A stretch of DNA of 64,000 nt from Marinospirillum celere (GCF_900112235.1 NZ_FOLH01000004.1:323526-387525), one strand, 5' to 3'. Shown: positions 10,765-20,350, counted from the first letter of the stretch. Notes: generated from the letters alone by a model not told the origin. Numbers and translations: made by a program.

Positions 10765-11016
10765 ATGATCAATTCAGATATCTTGCAACGACTGACCCAA
10801 GAAATATCCGGCCGTCTCAATGCAGCAGGGCAAACAACGCCAGGTTCAACCGCTTTAAAAAGTCTGGTTCAAGAAGCAGTCAGCAAGCTGGACCTGGTCA
10901 CACGCGAAGACTACGAGCGCCTCTTACAGATCCACCAGCGTACCCGACAGCGCGTGGATGAACTGGCAAAAAGGGTCGAGGAGTTGGAAAACAAGGCTGC
11001 TTCTGATAAAAATTAG
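10765..11016 (+). CDS. ubiK: Ubiquinone biosynthesis accessory factor UbiK (YqiC/BMFP family)
   Basis: This 83-residue protein matches the YqiC/UbiK family: a short amphipathic N-terminal helix (MINSDILQRLTQEI), then a long C-terminal coiled coil (VTREDYERLLQIHQRTRQRV and on to the ELE region). UbiK assists late ubiquinone biosynthesis in the soluble Ubi complex through binding UbiJ. A strong AGGAGG lies ahead of the ATG. It is divergent from glnK-amtB and precedes comM by 27 bp, the order seen in Pseudomonas, so it is probably the first gene of a ubiK-comM unit. Confidence 0.88.
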   Translation: MINSDILQRLTQEISGRLNAAGQTTPGSTALKSLVQEAVSKLDLVTREDYERLLQIHQRTRQRVDELAKRVEELENKAASDKN

Positions 11017-11043
11017 GGAGATTTGATAGACAAGGAGGTTGCA

Positions 11044-12531
11044 ATGAGTCTGGCGCTAATCAAAAGCCGAGCCCTCTTGGGGTTGGCTGCACCGGAAGTC
11101 AGAGTTGAAGTTCACTTAGCGAATGGTTTGCCTGCGTTTAATCTGGTAGGACTGCCAGAAACAGCCGTCAAAGAAAGTCGGGACAGGGTACGCAGTGCTC
11201 TACTGACTGCAGGTTTCGAATTTCCCAGCCGACGTATTACCGTTAACTTATCACCCGCTGATCTACCCAAAGAGGGTGGGCGTTATGATTTGCCCATTGC
11301 TCTGGGCATTCTGGTGGCTTCTGGTCAGGTGCCGGCAACCCAGGTAGACAACTTTGAGTTTGTGGGTGAGCTGGCGCTGAATGGTGAACTGAGAGCGGTT
11401 AAAGGGATTTTACCCACGGCTTTAGCCGTTGCACAAAAAAAGGGCAAGCTGCTTTTGCCCGCGGATAATGCAGCTGAAGCTGCGCTGGTTAGTCAGCTGG
11501 AAGTTAGGGCCGCCAGCCACCTGTTGGATGTTTCCGGCTATTTATTGGGGCAGGTGCCGCTACCCTTAGCTGAGGCTGGATCCCTTGCACCGGAAGTGCA
11601 CACAGGCCCTGACCTTGCCGATATTAAAGGCCAGGCCGCTGCGAAACGTGCGCTGGAAATTGCTGCTGCTGGTGGCCATAACCTGCTTTTCAAGGGGCCG
11701 CCCGGGTCAGGAAAAACCTTACTGGCCAGTTGCTTGCCGGGTCTCCTGCCTGCTTTGGATGAAGAAGAGGCCCTGCAGGTTGCGGCTATAGATTCGATTA
11801 CCCGTGGTTTTGATCCGGGGCGTTGGCGGCAGCGTCCTTTTCGAAGTCCGCACCATTCCAGTTCAGCCGTGGCCTTGGTTGGTGGTGGCAGCAACCCCAG
11901 GCCGGGTGAAATCAGTTTGGCCCATCAGGGGGTTCTGTTTTTGGATGAGCTGCCTGAGTTTGCCCGACAGGTTTTGGAAGTCTTGCGTGAGCCTCTGGAG
12001 TCCGGAGAAATCCACTTGGCTAGAGCGGCCAGGCGGGCGACCTATCCAGCTCGTTTCCAGCTGGTAGCTGCAATGAATCCTTGTCCTTGTGGGCATTTAG
12101 GGAACTCAGAGCAAAGCTGTAGCTGTAGTCCTGGCCAGATTCAACGCTACCAGGGGCGCTTGTCCGGCCCTTTACTGGACCGTATTGACCTCCACTTGGA
12201 GGTGCCCGTTTTGCCTCCTGAAGAGCTTTGGAAACCTTCTCAGGGTGAAAGCAGTCAGCAGGTACGCGCCAGAGTGGTGCAGGCAAGGCAACGACAAAAA
12301 CAACGCGCGGGCAAATTGAATGCCCACCTGAGTGCTGCTGAACTGGAAGCCGGGGTTCCCCTGGATAGCGAGCTGCAACAGCTGCTGAGTCAGGCCATGA
12401 CGAAAATGAAGCTTTCAGCCCGTGCGGCTCATCGCGTGCTCAAGGTTGCTTTGACTCTGGCTGACTTGGAAGAGCACAAGCTTTCACGCCATCATTTATT
12501 GGAAGCTATGGGTTATCGACAATTTCTTTGA
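11044..12531 (+). CDS. comM: ComM/YifB magnesium chelatase-like AAA+ helicase
   Basis: This 495-residue protein has an N-terminal Lon-protease-like domain (LALIKSRALLGLAAPEV and on), then an AAA+ module with Walker A FKGPPGSGKTLLASCL near residue 220, Walker B GVLFLDELPEF, and a C-terminal Mg-chelatase domain with a cysteine cluster (NPCPCGHLG and SCSCSP). ComM is a hexameric branch-migration helicase that promotes integration of incoming DNA during natural transformation. The ATG at 11044 follows AAGGAGG; an upstream TTG at 11023 is in frame but has no ribosome site. It is probably co-transcribed with ubiK. Confidence 0.93.
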   Translation: MSLALIKSRALLGLAAPEVRVEVHLANGLPAFNLVGLPETAVKESRDRVRSALLTAGFEFPSRRITVNLSPADLPKEGGRYDLPIALGILVASGQVPATQVDNFEFVGELALNGELRAVKGILPTALAVAQKKGKLLLPADNAAEAALVSQLEVRAASHLLDVSGYLLGQVPLPLAEAGSLAPEVHTGPDLADIKGQAAAKRALEIAAAGGHNLLFKGPPGSGKTLLASCLPGLLPALDEEEALQVAAIDSITRGFDPGRWRQRPFRSPHHSSSAVALVGGGSNPRPGEISLAHQGVLFLDELPEFARQVLEVLREPLESGEIHLARAARRATYPARFQLVAAMNPCPCGHLGNSEQSCSCSPGQIQRYQGRLSGPLLDRIDLHLEVPVLPPEELWKPSQGESSQQVRARVVQARQRQKQRAGKLNAHLSAAELEAGVPLDSELQQLLSQAMTKMKLSARAAHRVLKVALTLADLEEHKLSRHHLLEAMGYRQFL

Positions 12532-12606
12532 TCTGTCCCCTAGTCTGAATTTTAGCCCTCAGGCACAATCGGTTAATAACCTTGTAAAATAACTGGATGC
12601 TGCCCC

Positions 12607-15216
12607 TTGCTGAAACAGCTGAAATTACTAACCCAAACCCTGAGAGGTTTTGTATTTTCCGCCATCATGCTGGTGACCCTGGTTGTCTTCCTGGGCGTTA
12701 CCCTGGCTGCTTCTCTACTTTATGAAAACATCCTGACCCGCCAAGCCGAACAGACCTCGCAAACCCTGGCTGAACAGACGTTCAATGCCATGTTTCAAGT
12801 GATGCGCCAGGGCTGGACACGTGAACAGCTGGAAGCTTTTTTGGATGCAACCCAAGCTGCTTTTGCTGATAGTCCTTATGAAGTTGAAATCTACCGAGGT
12901 CTCCGTGTTGAAGAGCTTTATGGCAGTGTTCAGCAGCCACCCAAGGATGAAGCCCTGGAAGAAGTCTTTAGAGGCGAGGGTGAACAGGTTATAAGAGATA
13001 CCAACCTGGTACGTCGAATTTACCCGATGCAGGCGCGTCAGGAATGCTTGAGCTGCCATGTTAACGCTGAAGCCGGCGATGTTCTTGGGGTGATTGATAT
13101 CCGCCAGGATTTGCAGTCAATCAGTAACGAAATGAGGCGCAACTATATCGCCCTTTTTGTCGCTTGCGGCTTCCTCGTGTTTCTCTTGGCCATTATCATT
13201 ACCGGTTATGTAGCCAGACGAATAGAGGCTTCAACTGAAGCGTTCAAAGGGCAATTGGTCAAGGTTGAAAGCGTCAAGGATTTCAAACAGCTGGATATCA
13301 GTGGCAGCGAATTCCAATTTGCAGAACTTAATGAAGCCTTCAGCAGTGTTAATTATCTGGTTGAGCAGTTGAAGGATGTTGCCGTTGACAAGGATATTTT
13401 GGAATTTGAAATTCGCCTGTTGGAAAAATTCATTATCACTTCGGATATCGTTCGGGATTGGCGGGAGTTTATTAAGGACCTGCTGATCGATATCAACACC
13501 ATTCTGGAAGCTCATTCACTGGTAACCGTTTTCCAGGTTGAGGATGAAGGCTACGAGCTGGAGATTTTCTGGCGGCACCAGGTCAGCGAAGAAACCCGAT
13601 CTTTGTTTGAGCAGGTTGTACGTCAACAGCTGGAACAGAACTCCCACTTCCATCGGGAAGCACCTATCCTGGGTATTATTCATCATATTGCTGACCCCAG
13701 TGTTGAAGAGGTCGCCAGTCAAAAAAGCCTGACCCTTCAGGATATCGATCTACAAACCAAGTCCTTGTTGCTGGAAACACCCAAAATTGGTGGAGTTGTT
13801 GGTATAGGGGTGCAGTCGGATATTGCCCGTGATCCCATACGTCATATGGTGATTGGTAGCATTCTGACTACCCTCTTGAATCTGGTTGGATCGGTTAAAG
13901 CCATCTACAAGTACACCAAGGACTTAGAATATTATGCCACCCGCGATCCTTTAACCGGTCTTTATAACCAGCGCCTGTTCAGAGAGCTGCTGGGCTATGA
14001 AATTGGCCGTTCCCAACGTCATGACACGACCTTTGCACTCTTGATGCTGGATTTGGATAACTTCAAGAACGTCAATGACCGCTATGGCCACAGCTTTGGT
14101 GATCAATTCTTGCAAGCTTTTGCCCGAACCCTTGAAGAATCGGTGCGTCCGGGTGATATTCTGGCCCGTTATGGGGGCGATGAATTTGTGTTGGTTCTGC
14201 CTGAGTCGGGCGAAGAGCAGGGCTACAACGTGGCCCGCCGCATTACCCGTAACCTGGAAAAGCTGGTCTTGGTGACGCCGGATGGCAACCGGGTTAGAGC
14301 AACCAGTTCCGTGGGCATTGCCATTTACCCCCATCACAGCCAGAACCCCACAGACCTTTTTGTGATGGCCGATAATATGATGTACAAGGCCAAACGCAGT
14401 GGCAAAAATGCCATTGCTGTTCCGGATGACAATGAGGTCGCAGAGGTTTTCCGGGAAGTGGGTGAGAAAAATGAAATGATCCTCAATGCTTTGGAAGAAA
14501 GGCGGATTGAACCCTTTTTCCAACCCATAGTTGATCTTAAAACCGGAGAAATCGCCATTCATGAACTGCTGATGCGCATTCGTGAAGGTGACAAGGTGAT
14601 CAGTGCTTATGAGTTCATCGAGGTGGCGGAAAATATAGGTGTTGTTCACCGGATGGACTATCAGTTGATTGAAAAGGCCTTTGAACAGATAGAAGCCCAA
14701 AAGTACCAAGGCCAGATTTTTATCAACCTTTCCCCGCGTTCGTTAATTATTGGTGAGTTTATCGGGCGGGTTCATGGCTTGGCACGTGCGCATCAAATTG
14801 ATGCCGAAAGAGTGGTTTTTGAACTGACCGAGCGGGAAACCGTCAGCAATATGTCACTGCTGGAAAAGTTTGTTCTGGATCTGAAGCTGGAAGGGTTTAA
14901 CTTTGCAATCGATGACTTTGGTTCTGGCTTTTCTTCCTACCATTACATCAAGCACTTCCCCATTGATGTGATCAAAATTGAGGGCGAATTCATTCGCAAT
15001 ATGCTGCAGGATGACAAGTATATGGCTTTTGTGAAAAGTATCGTGACCCTTGCCCAAAATCTGGGTATGAAGACGATTGCTGAATTTGTCGAAGATGAAG
15101 CCGTTTTGCAGGCTGTTAAGGACTTGGGGATTGATTATGCTCAAGGCTATTATGTGGGCCGCCCCCGTCAGGAACTGATCAGTAGCGACCCTAGAATGCA
15201 GCAGTTATTGAGCTGA
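12607..15216 (+). CDS. Membrane GGDEF-EAL protein with a periplasmic haem-binding-like sensor
   Basis: This 869-residue protein has a TTG start, with no better start between the upstream stop and the first membrane helix. A membrane segment lies near residues 15-37. A periplasmic region to about residue 190 ends in a CLSCH (CxxCH) motif near residue 144, resembling DUF3365-type sensors that can bind c-type haem. A second membrane segment (FVACGFLVFLLAIIITGYVA) and a cytoplasmic linker follow. The GGDEF domain has the intact motif RYGGDEFVLVLPE. The EAL domain reads HELLMR where EAL is usual, but keeps the INLSPRS, FELTERE, DDFGSGFSSY and AEFVE blocks. It may make or break c-di-GMP in response to a redox or gas signal. 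It ends 1 bp from convergent metF. Confidence 0.88.
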   Translation: MLKQLKLLTQTLRGFVFSAIMLVTLVVFLGVTLAASLLYENILTRQAEQTSQTLAEQTFNAMFQVMRQGWTREQLEAFLDATQAAFADSPYEVEIYRGLRVEELYGSVQQPPKDEALEEVFRGEGEQVIRDTNLVRRIYPMQARQECLSCHVNAEAGDVLGVIDIRQDLQSISNEMRRNYIALFVACGFLVFLLAIIITGYVARRIEASTEAFKGQLVKVESVKDFKQLDISGSEFQFAELNEAFSSVNYLVEQLKDVAVDKDILEFEIRLLEKFIITSDIVRDWREFIKDLLIDINTILEAHSLVTVFQVEDEGYELEIFWRHQVSEETRSLFEQVVRQQLEQNSHFHREAPILGIIHHIADPSVEEVASQKSLTLQDIDLQTKSLLLETPKIGGVVGIGVQSDIARDPIRHMVIGSILTTLLNLVGSVKAIYKYTKDLEYYATRDPLTGLYNQRLFRELLGYEIGRSQRHDTTFALLMLDLDNFKNVNDRYGHSFGDQFLQAFARTLEESVRPGDILARYGGDEFVLVLPESGEEQGYNVARRITRNLEKLVLVTPDGNRVRATSSVGIAIYPHHSQNPTDLFVMADNMMYKAKRSGKNAIAVPDDNEVAEVFREVGEKNEMILNALEERRIEPFFQPIVDLKTGEIAIHELLMRIREGDKVISAYEFIEVAENIGVVHRMDYQLIEKAFEQIEAQKYQGQIFINLSPRSLIIGEFIGRVHGLARAHQIDAERVVFELTERETVSNMSLLEKFVLDLKLEGFNFAIDDFGSGFSSYHYIKHFPIDVIKIEGEFIRNMLQDDKYMAFVKSIVTLAQNLGMKTIAEFVEDEAVLQAVKDLGIDYAQGYYVGRPRQELISSDPRMQQLLS

Positions 15217-15217
15217 A

Positions 15218-16054
15218 TTATTTCAAGTTCTTCAGAATATTCAGTGAAGGGGCGGCTTGGTTCAGGGTATAAAAATGAATACCTGGCGCACCACCATCCA
15301 AGAGCTGTTGACAAAGACGGCTGACAACCTCTTCACCAAATTTCTGAATGGATTCAGAATCATCACCATAGGCCTCCAACTGCTTGCGAATATAGCGTGG
15401 AATTTCGGCACCACAGGCATCAGAAAAGCGGGCCAGTTTGGTGTAATTCATGATTGGCATGATGCCGGGAATGATGGGTAGCTCAATACCTGCCGCCCGG
15501 ACACGCTCAACAAAATAAAAGTAAGCATCAGCATTAAAGAAGTATTGGGTAATCGCACTATCCGCTCCTGCTTTGCATTTACGAATAAAATTTTGCAGAT
15601 CGGCTTCAAAACTCGGTGCCTGGGGATGCGCTTCCGGATAGGCGGCTACTTCAATAATAAAGTCCTGGGCAAATTCTTCACGAATGAATTCAACCAATTC
15701 ATTGGCATAACGCAGCTCACCACCCATACCCATACCGGACGGCAAATCACCGCGTAGAGCAACCAGGCGCTTGATACCCTTTTCACGATAACGCTGCAGC
15801 CGCTCGCGCAATTCCTGACGTGTTGCCCCTATACAGGAAAGGTGGGGCGCTGCTTCTATTCCGGTTTGCTGGTGTAAATCGAGTACCGTTTGCAGAGTGC
15901 CATCTTGAGTGGAGCCACCCGCACCATAGGTTACCGAGAAAAATTCAGGCTGGCTGGCTGCCAGTTGTTCACCCACACGCAAAAGTTTCTCCTGACCCGC
16001 AGAAGTTTTGGGCGGAAAAAACTCATAACTAATAGGAACACTAAGGTGTGACAT
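15218..16054 (-). CDS. metF: 5,10-methylenetetrahydrofolate reductase
   Basis: This FAD enzyme reduces methylene-THF to methyl-THF for methionine synthesis. Features are the YEFFPPKT opening with its catalytic glutamate, FFSVTYGAGGS, PHLSCIGATRQEL, LVALRGDLP and the SAITQYFFNADAYFYFV stretch. I use the ATG at 16054, giving about 278 residues; a GTG five codons upstream at 16069 is possible. Neither has a strong ribosome site. In Pseudomonas metF lies close behind ahcY. Here ahcY is on the same strand but about 8.5 kb away, with transporter and other genes in between. Confidence 0.95.
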   Translation of the reverse strand: MSHLSVPISYEFFPPKTSAGQEKLLRVGEQLAASQPEFFSVTYGAGGSTQDGTLQTVLDLHQQTGIEAAPHLSCIGATRQELRERLQRYREKGIKRLVALRGDLPSGMGMGGELRYANELVEFIREEFAQDFIIEVAAYPEAHPQAPSFEADLQNFIRKCKAGADSAITQYFFNADAYFYFVERVRAAGIELPIIPGIMPIMNYTKLARFSDACGAEIPRYIRKQLEAYGDDSESIQKFGEEVVSRLCQQLLDGGAPGIHFYTLNQAAPSLNILKNLK

Positions 16055-16160
16055 GGGTAAAAAATCCACTGCTAGATGAAAGCAGATCAGCTTACCCTGT
16101 TATCTGGATGAATAAAATGCTTTAAAATTGAAAGTTATTGCCCTTGCGGATGAATAGAAT

Positions 16161-17087
16161 TCATCCGCTTTGCTTGCGACCCAAGACAGTTGCCAGCCAG
16201 ATACCCACAAAAATAAAAGCGACGCCCAGCCAATGAAAGGCTTCAAGACGCTCGCCCAAAAACACACTGGCCAAAAGCAGGCCCCAAACAGGAATCAGGT
16301 GAATAAAATAGCCCGCCCGATTAGGGGTGAGAATTTCTACCCCCTTGTTCCAAAAAAGAAAGGCTGCAATGGAAGCAAAAACTGCAACATAGCCAATACT
16401 TAACAGGCTGGTGGTGTTAAAGGCCAGGCTTTGTTCCAGGACCAGCAGTTCGTATAAATAGAAGGGTGTAAGAAACAGCCAGCCAAGAATAACTGTTAAG
16501 CCAAAAAAGGCCATGCCCGGTAGTCCAGTGGGCCTTTTGCGGAGCAAGGCGGAATAGAGTGCCCAACAAATCACTGCACTCAATACCCAAAGGTTCCCAT
16601 TTCCCGTTGCCAAGTGGTTCAAGACTTCCAGTGGACTGCCTTTGCTGACCAGAGCAATAATTCCCATCAGCGAAACCAGCATGCCAGCAATTTGTAACTG
16701 GTTGATTTTTTCACCAAAAAGCACCCAGGAAAATGCCAGAATAAAAACCGGGCAGGCAGATAGCAGCAGGATGGCATTGCTAGCAGGAAGGCTCTGCAGC
16801 CCCAAATAGACCAGAGTATTAAAACCTGTGACGCCCAGCAGGGACATCAGGGACAAAAGCTTCCAGTGGCTGATAAAAATCTGTCTGGCTTGCCAAAGTG
16901 GCCGGACAATAAACGGCAGGATAAACAGCAATGCTACCAGCCACCGCCACCAAGCGAGGGCTAGCGGGGGAATTTCAGCATGAACCGCGCGACCAACTAC
17001 AAAGTTGCCACCCCAGAATAGCGTGGTCAGAATCAGCAGCAGGTAAGCCAGCCACTCCAAGCGCAAGGGTCGTGTGTGTAAATTCAT
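16161..17087 (-). CDS. EamA/DMT family membrane transporter
   Basis: This 308-residue inner-membrane protein has about ten hydrophobic helices in two EamA repeats. The first starts with YLLLILTTLFWGGNFVVGRA, and the second lies around the LWVLSAVICWALYSALLRK segment. Family members export metabolites such as amino acids or import sugars and cofactors; the substrate cannot be read from sequence. It is a single gene, divergent from the TRAP transporter genes and behind metF, with no operon partner evident. A second, distinct EamA protein lies at 29259-30176. Confidence 0.88.
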   Translation of the reverse strand: MNLHTRPLRLEWLAYLLLILTTLFWGGNFVVGRAVHAEIPPLALAWWRWLVALLFILPFIVRPLWQARQIFISHWKLLSLMSLLGVTGFNTLVYLGLQSLPASNAILLLSACPVFILAFSWVLFGEKINQLQIAGMLVSLMGIIALVSKGSPLEVLNHLATGNGNLWVLSAVICWALYSALLRKRPTGLPGMAFFGLTVILGWLFLTPFYLYELLVLEQSLAFNTTSLLSIGYVAVFASIAAFLFWNKGVEILTPNRAGYFIHLIPVWGLLLASVFLGERLEAFHWLGVAFIFVGIWLATVLGRKQSG

Positions 17088-17217
17088 CTAGCTGCTTATC
17101 CTTAGTATTCGGTAAGTGTACTGCTCAAGATTATCATGTATTCTTGCTTCGCTAGGAAGTTTCCTGAAAACCTCCTAATCCCAATTCAGACTCATAAAAA
17201 CAAAAGAGGACTTACCA

Positions 17218-17766
17218 GTGCCGTTGTTAGCGCTGATCGTTCGGATCATCAGCAGGTTCAACATCATCATTGGCCATATGTTTTCCTGGTTTTCACTGGG
17301 TATCGTACTGGTTTGCTTTACGGTGGTTGTACTGCGCTATGCTTTTTCAACTGGGGCCATCTGGTTGCAAGACTTGTACGTCTGGCTGAATGCCATGATG
17401 TTTATGGGAATTGCTGGCTTTGCCCTGTTCAATAACTCTCACGTTCGTGTGGATATCTTCTATCGCCCTGCATCACGCCGGCATAAAGCCTGGGTGGATA
17501 TGTTTGGTGGTCTCTTTTTCGTTGGGCCCTTTGCCTGGGTGCTGACCTATTGGAGTCTGCCTTATGTTCAGCGGTCTTGGCGCTTTTTGGAGGGCTCTGC
17601 CAATTTTGGAGGTATGCCGGGCCTTTATATTATCAAGAGCTTTATCTTGGTATTTGCGTTTGTGGTCGCACTACAAGCCTTAGCCATGTTCTTGAGAGGT
17701 ATTCTGGTACTAGCCAATAAAGAAGAACTCCTGCCAGAAGAATATCGCTACCAGGAGGATAAGTAA
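17218..17766 (+). CDS. dctQ: TRAP transporter small permease (DctQ family)
   Basis: This 182-residue protein with four predicted membrane helices has the DctQ signature region: LRYAFSTGAIWLQDLYVWLN, then MMFMGIAGFALFNNSHVRVD. It forms the small membrane subunit of a tripartite ATP-independent periplasmic transporter, which is sodium-driven in known cases. The start is GTG at 17218, behind AGAGGA. The large permease follows 2 bp later. The binding protein of the same system is probably the convergent gene at 19232-20350. Confidence 0.9.
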   Translation: MPLLALIVRIISRFNIIIGHMFSWFSLGIVLVCFTVVVLRYAFSTGAIWLQDLYVWLNAMMFMGIAGFALFNNSHVRVDIFYRPASRRHKAWVDMFGGLFFVGPFAWVLTYWSLPYVQRSWRFLEGSANFGGMPGLYIIKSFILVFAFVVALQALAMFLRGILVLANKEELLPEEYRYQEDK

Positions 17767-17768
17767 GT

Positions 17769-19163
17769 ATGGACTATCAACTGATTGGCGAGATTCTCTC
17801 GGTGATGATGTTCTTCTCTATCATCGGTGTATTGATGCTGGGTTATCCGGTCGCTTTTTCATTGGCCGGGGTTTCCCTGTTTTTTGCCGGTGTTGGCTAC
17901 CTGTTTGGTGCTTTTGACCCTTCTAACCTGACCAGCTTGGCACCTCGTTATGTTGGCGTGATGCTCAATGAGGTTTTGGTTGCTGTTCCCTTGTTTATCT
18001 TTATGGGGATGATGCTGGAACGATCTGGGATAGCCGAGAAGCTTTTGATCACTATGGGTCGCTTGTTTGGCACTCTGCGTGGTGGTTTAGGTCTTTCGGT
18101 GATTGTTGTAGGTGCCCTTCTGGCAGCTTCGACGGGTATCGTTGGTGCTACAGTAGTTACCATGGGTCTCTTGTCGCTACCGGCGATGATGCGTGCCGGT
18201 TATGACCCGCGCTTGGCAAGTGGTGTTATCTGTGCTTCGGGTACTTTGGGGCAAATAATACCTCCTTCGACAGTGCTCATTTTCATGGGTGACATGCTGT
18301 CTGGGATTAATGCTCGGGTACAAATGGAAATGGGTAACTTTGCACCTACACCTGTTTCGGTCGGCGACCTTTTTGCTGGTGCCTTCTTGCCTGGCATGAT
18401 GCTGGTTGGGATCTACATGCTGTGGATGATTTTTAAGGCCATCAAGGAGCCTGAGTCCTGTCCTGCGCTGGTAGTAACTGATGAAGAAAGGCGTAACCTG
18501 GGCAAGGATATTTTGACCAGTTTGGTGCCGCCACTAATGCTGATCTTTGCTGTCCTTGGGTCCATCCTGACAGGTATAGCAACACCCACGGAATCAGCAT
18601 CAGTTGGTGCCGTTGGTGCTATGCTCCTGGCAGCTTTGCGTAAAAAGCTAACTTTGACTAATTTGCGTCAGGTGATGCTGGCAACAGCCAATACCACAAC
18701 CATGATCTTTATTATTCTCTTGGGTGCCTCGGTATTTTCGTTGGTATTCCGAATGATGGGTGGTGAGGATCTGGTCAATGACTTCCTGAATAGCTTGCCG
18801 GGCGGAAAGTTGGGTGCGATCATATTTGTGATGCTGCTGATGTTCTTCCTAGGCTTTATTCTGGATACCTTTGAGATCATCTTTATTGTTCTCCCCATTA
18901 CCGCTCCGGTTTTGTTGATGATGGGTGTTGATCCCATTTGGCTAGGGGTTATGGTTGCTGTGAATTTGCAGACCAGCTTCCTGACACCACCCTTTGGTTT
19001 CTCGCTCTTCTATTTACGAGGGGTGGCGCCGAGCAGTGTCTCAACGCGAATGATTTACGAAGGTGTATTGCCTTTCGTGTTCTTGCAGTTGTTTGCAATA
19101 GGGATGCTTATTGCCTTCCCAGAAATTGTAACTTGGTTGCCTAATGTGCTTTACGGTCGCTAA
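17769..19163 (+). CDS. dctM: TRAP transporter large permease (DctM family)
   Basis: This 464-residue polytopic protein with about 12 hydrophobic segments has DctM family features: GYPVAFSLAGVSLFFAG, VPLFIFMGMMLERSGIAEKL, AASTGIVGATVVTMGLLSLP, CASGTLGQIIPPSTVLIFMG and GIATPTESASVGAVGA. It catalyses the sodium-coupled translocation step. A strong AGGAGGATAAG ribosome site overlaps the end of dctQ. A shared hairpin terminator follows. The length and the extended loop near the DPSNLTS region suggest the TakM/mannitol-chloroaromatic branch rather than the C4-dicarboxylate branch, consistent with the TakP-like binding protein. Confidence 0.92.
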   Translation: MDYQLIGEILSVMMFFSIIGVLMLGYPVAFSLAGVSLFFAGVGYLFGAFDPSNLTSLAPRYVGVMLNEVLVAVPLFIFMGMMLERSGIAEKLLITMGRLFGTLRGGLGLSVIVVGALLAASTGIVGATVVTMGLLSLPAMMRAGYDPRLASGVICASGTLGQIIPPSTVLIFMGDMLSGINARVQMEMGNFAPTPVSVGDLFAGAFLPGMMLVGIYMLWMIFKAIKEPESCPALVVTDEERRNLGKDILTSLVPPLMLIFAVLGSILTGIATPTESASVGAVGAMLLAALRKKLTLTNLRQVMLATANTTTMIFIILLGASVFSLVFRMMGGEDLVNDFLNSLPGGKLGAIIFVMLLMFFLGFILDTFEIIFIVLPITAPVLLMMGVDPIWLGVMVAVNLQTSFLTPPFGFSLFYLRGVAPSSVSTRMIYEGVLPFVFLQLFAIGMLIAFPEIVTWLPNVLYGR

Positions 19164-19180
19164 TAAACACGCTGCCATTA

Positions 19181-19210
19181 AAAAGCCCCGCTTAAGCGGG
19201 GCTTTTTTTG
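19181..19210. terminator. Bidirectional terminator between dctM and dctP
   Basis: A 9-bp perfect stem AAGCCCCGC/GCGGGGCTT with loop TTAA (19183-19204) is flanked by A residues on one side and T residues on the other, so it can end transcription from both convergent genes. Confidence 0.93.
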
Positions 19211-19231
19211 TGCAATAGTTAAGCAGGCTGC

Positions 19232-20350
19232 TTAGCTGTATTTGATGTACTTTTCGCGGGCCAAGCCAAACTTCTGGTCAACCAGCTCAGTACGTGTACG
19301 CAGCAGATTAAAGCTTTTAACAAAGCTTTCTGCTGTTTCACGAGTCAGCGCATCCCGGTGCTCGCGGAGTTCATTGACAATATCCATGGAAGCCTTGGCA
19401 CCTGCCTCAAGCAGGTCTTCAGGGAAGGTACGCAGGTTAACGCCATGATCTTCAACCAGAGTACGCAGAGCTATGGGGTCATTGGCGTAGAAGTCAGAAG
19501 CCACTTGGTCATATTCAGCCTGACAGGCAATTTCAACAACTTTCTGCAGGTGTTCAGGTAGCGCTGAGAATTTAGACTTGTTCACAACCAGTTCGGTTGC
19601 CAGACCTGGCTCAATAAAGCTGGGCAGGTAGTATTCTTTACAAATCTGATGGAACCCCAAAGCCAGGTCATTATAGGGGCCTACAAACTCTGCAGCATCC
19701 AGGGCGCCAGACTGTAAAGCTTGGTAGATTTCACCAGCAGCCATGTTGGTCACGTTGGCACCCATACGGCTCCAGACTTGACCACCTAAGCCGGGAGTAC
19801 GGAAATTGATGCCCTGAATGTCATCCAGGCTTTTGATTTCTTGGCGAAACCAGCCGCCAGCCTGAGTGCCTGTATCACCAGACAGGAAGCCTTTAACACC
19901 AAACTGATCATAAACCTTGTCCCAAATTTCCTGGCCCCCCATGAAGCGAATCCATGCGGAAAGCTCACGGGAAGTCATACCGTAGGGAACACCAGTAAAA
20001 AATGAAGTTGCTGGGCTTTTGTTTTGCCAGTAGTAGGCAGCACCATGACTCATTTCTGCAGAGCCTTCAATAACCGCGTCAAAGGATTGCAGAGGAGGCA
20101 CCAGCTCACCTGCTGAATAAACACGAACAGTCAGCTCGCCACCGGACATGGCAGTAATTCGGTCAGCCAAGCGTTGGGCACCTACGCCCAGGCCGGGGAA
20201 GTTACGAGGCCAGGTGGTAACCATGCGCCAAGTGGTGCGACGGTTACGGGCAATGGCTGGAGCTGCAACACTGGCTGCAGCAGCACCTGCACCTATAGCC
20301 GCTGTTTTGATAAATTTGCGGCGTCCGCTGTTCATTTCGTTATTTTTCAT
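19232..20350 (-). CDS. TRAP transporter periplasmic binding protein, Tat-exported (TakP-like)
   Basis: This 372-residue solute-binding protein begins with a twin-arginine signal (SGRRKFIKTAA, then an alanine-rich hydrophobic stretch to about residue 35), implying export folded. The mature region starts WRMVTTWPRNFPGLG and contains RTPGLGGQVWSRMGANV and the GALDAAEFVGPYND substrate-site region. This is the pattern of the TakP subgroup, which binds 2-oxo acids. It faces dctQM across a shared terminator instead of preceding them, so its level is set by a separate promoter. GGAGC lies ahead of the ATG. Substrate assignment is inference by family. Confidence 0.88.
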   Translation of the reverse strand: MKNNEMNSGRRKFIKTAAIGAGAAAASVAAPAIARNRRTTWRMVTTWPRNFPGLGVGAQRLADRITAMSGGELTVRVYSAGELVPPLQSFDAVIEGSAEMSHGAAYYWQNKSPATSFFTGVPYGMTSRELSAWIRFMGGQEIWDKVYDQFGVKGFLSGDTGTQAGGWFRQEIKSLDDIQGINFRTPGLGGQVWSRMGANVTNMAAGEIYQALQSGALDAAEFVGPYNDLALGFHQICKEYYLPSFIEPGLATELVVNKSKFSALPEHLQKVVEIACQAEYDQVASDFYANDPIALRTLVEDHGVNLRTFPEDLLEAGAKASMDIVNELREHRDALTRETAESFVKSFNLLRTRTELVDQKFGLAREKYIKYS

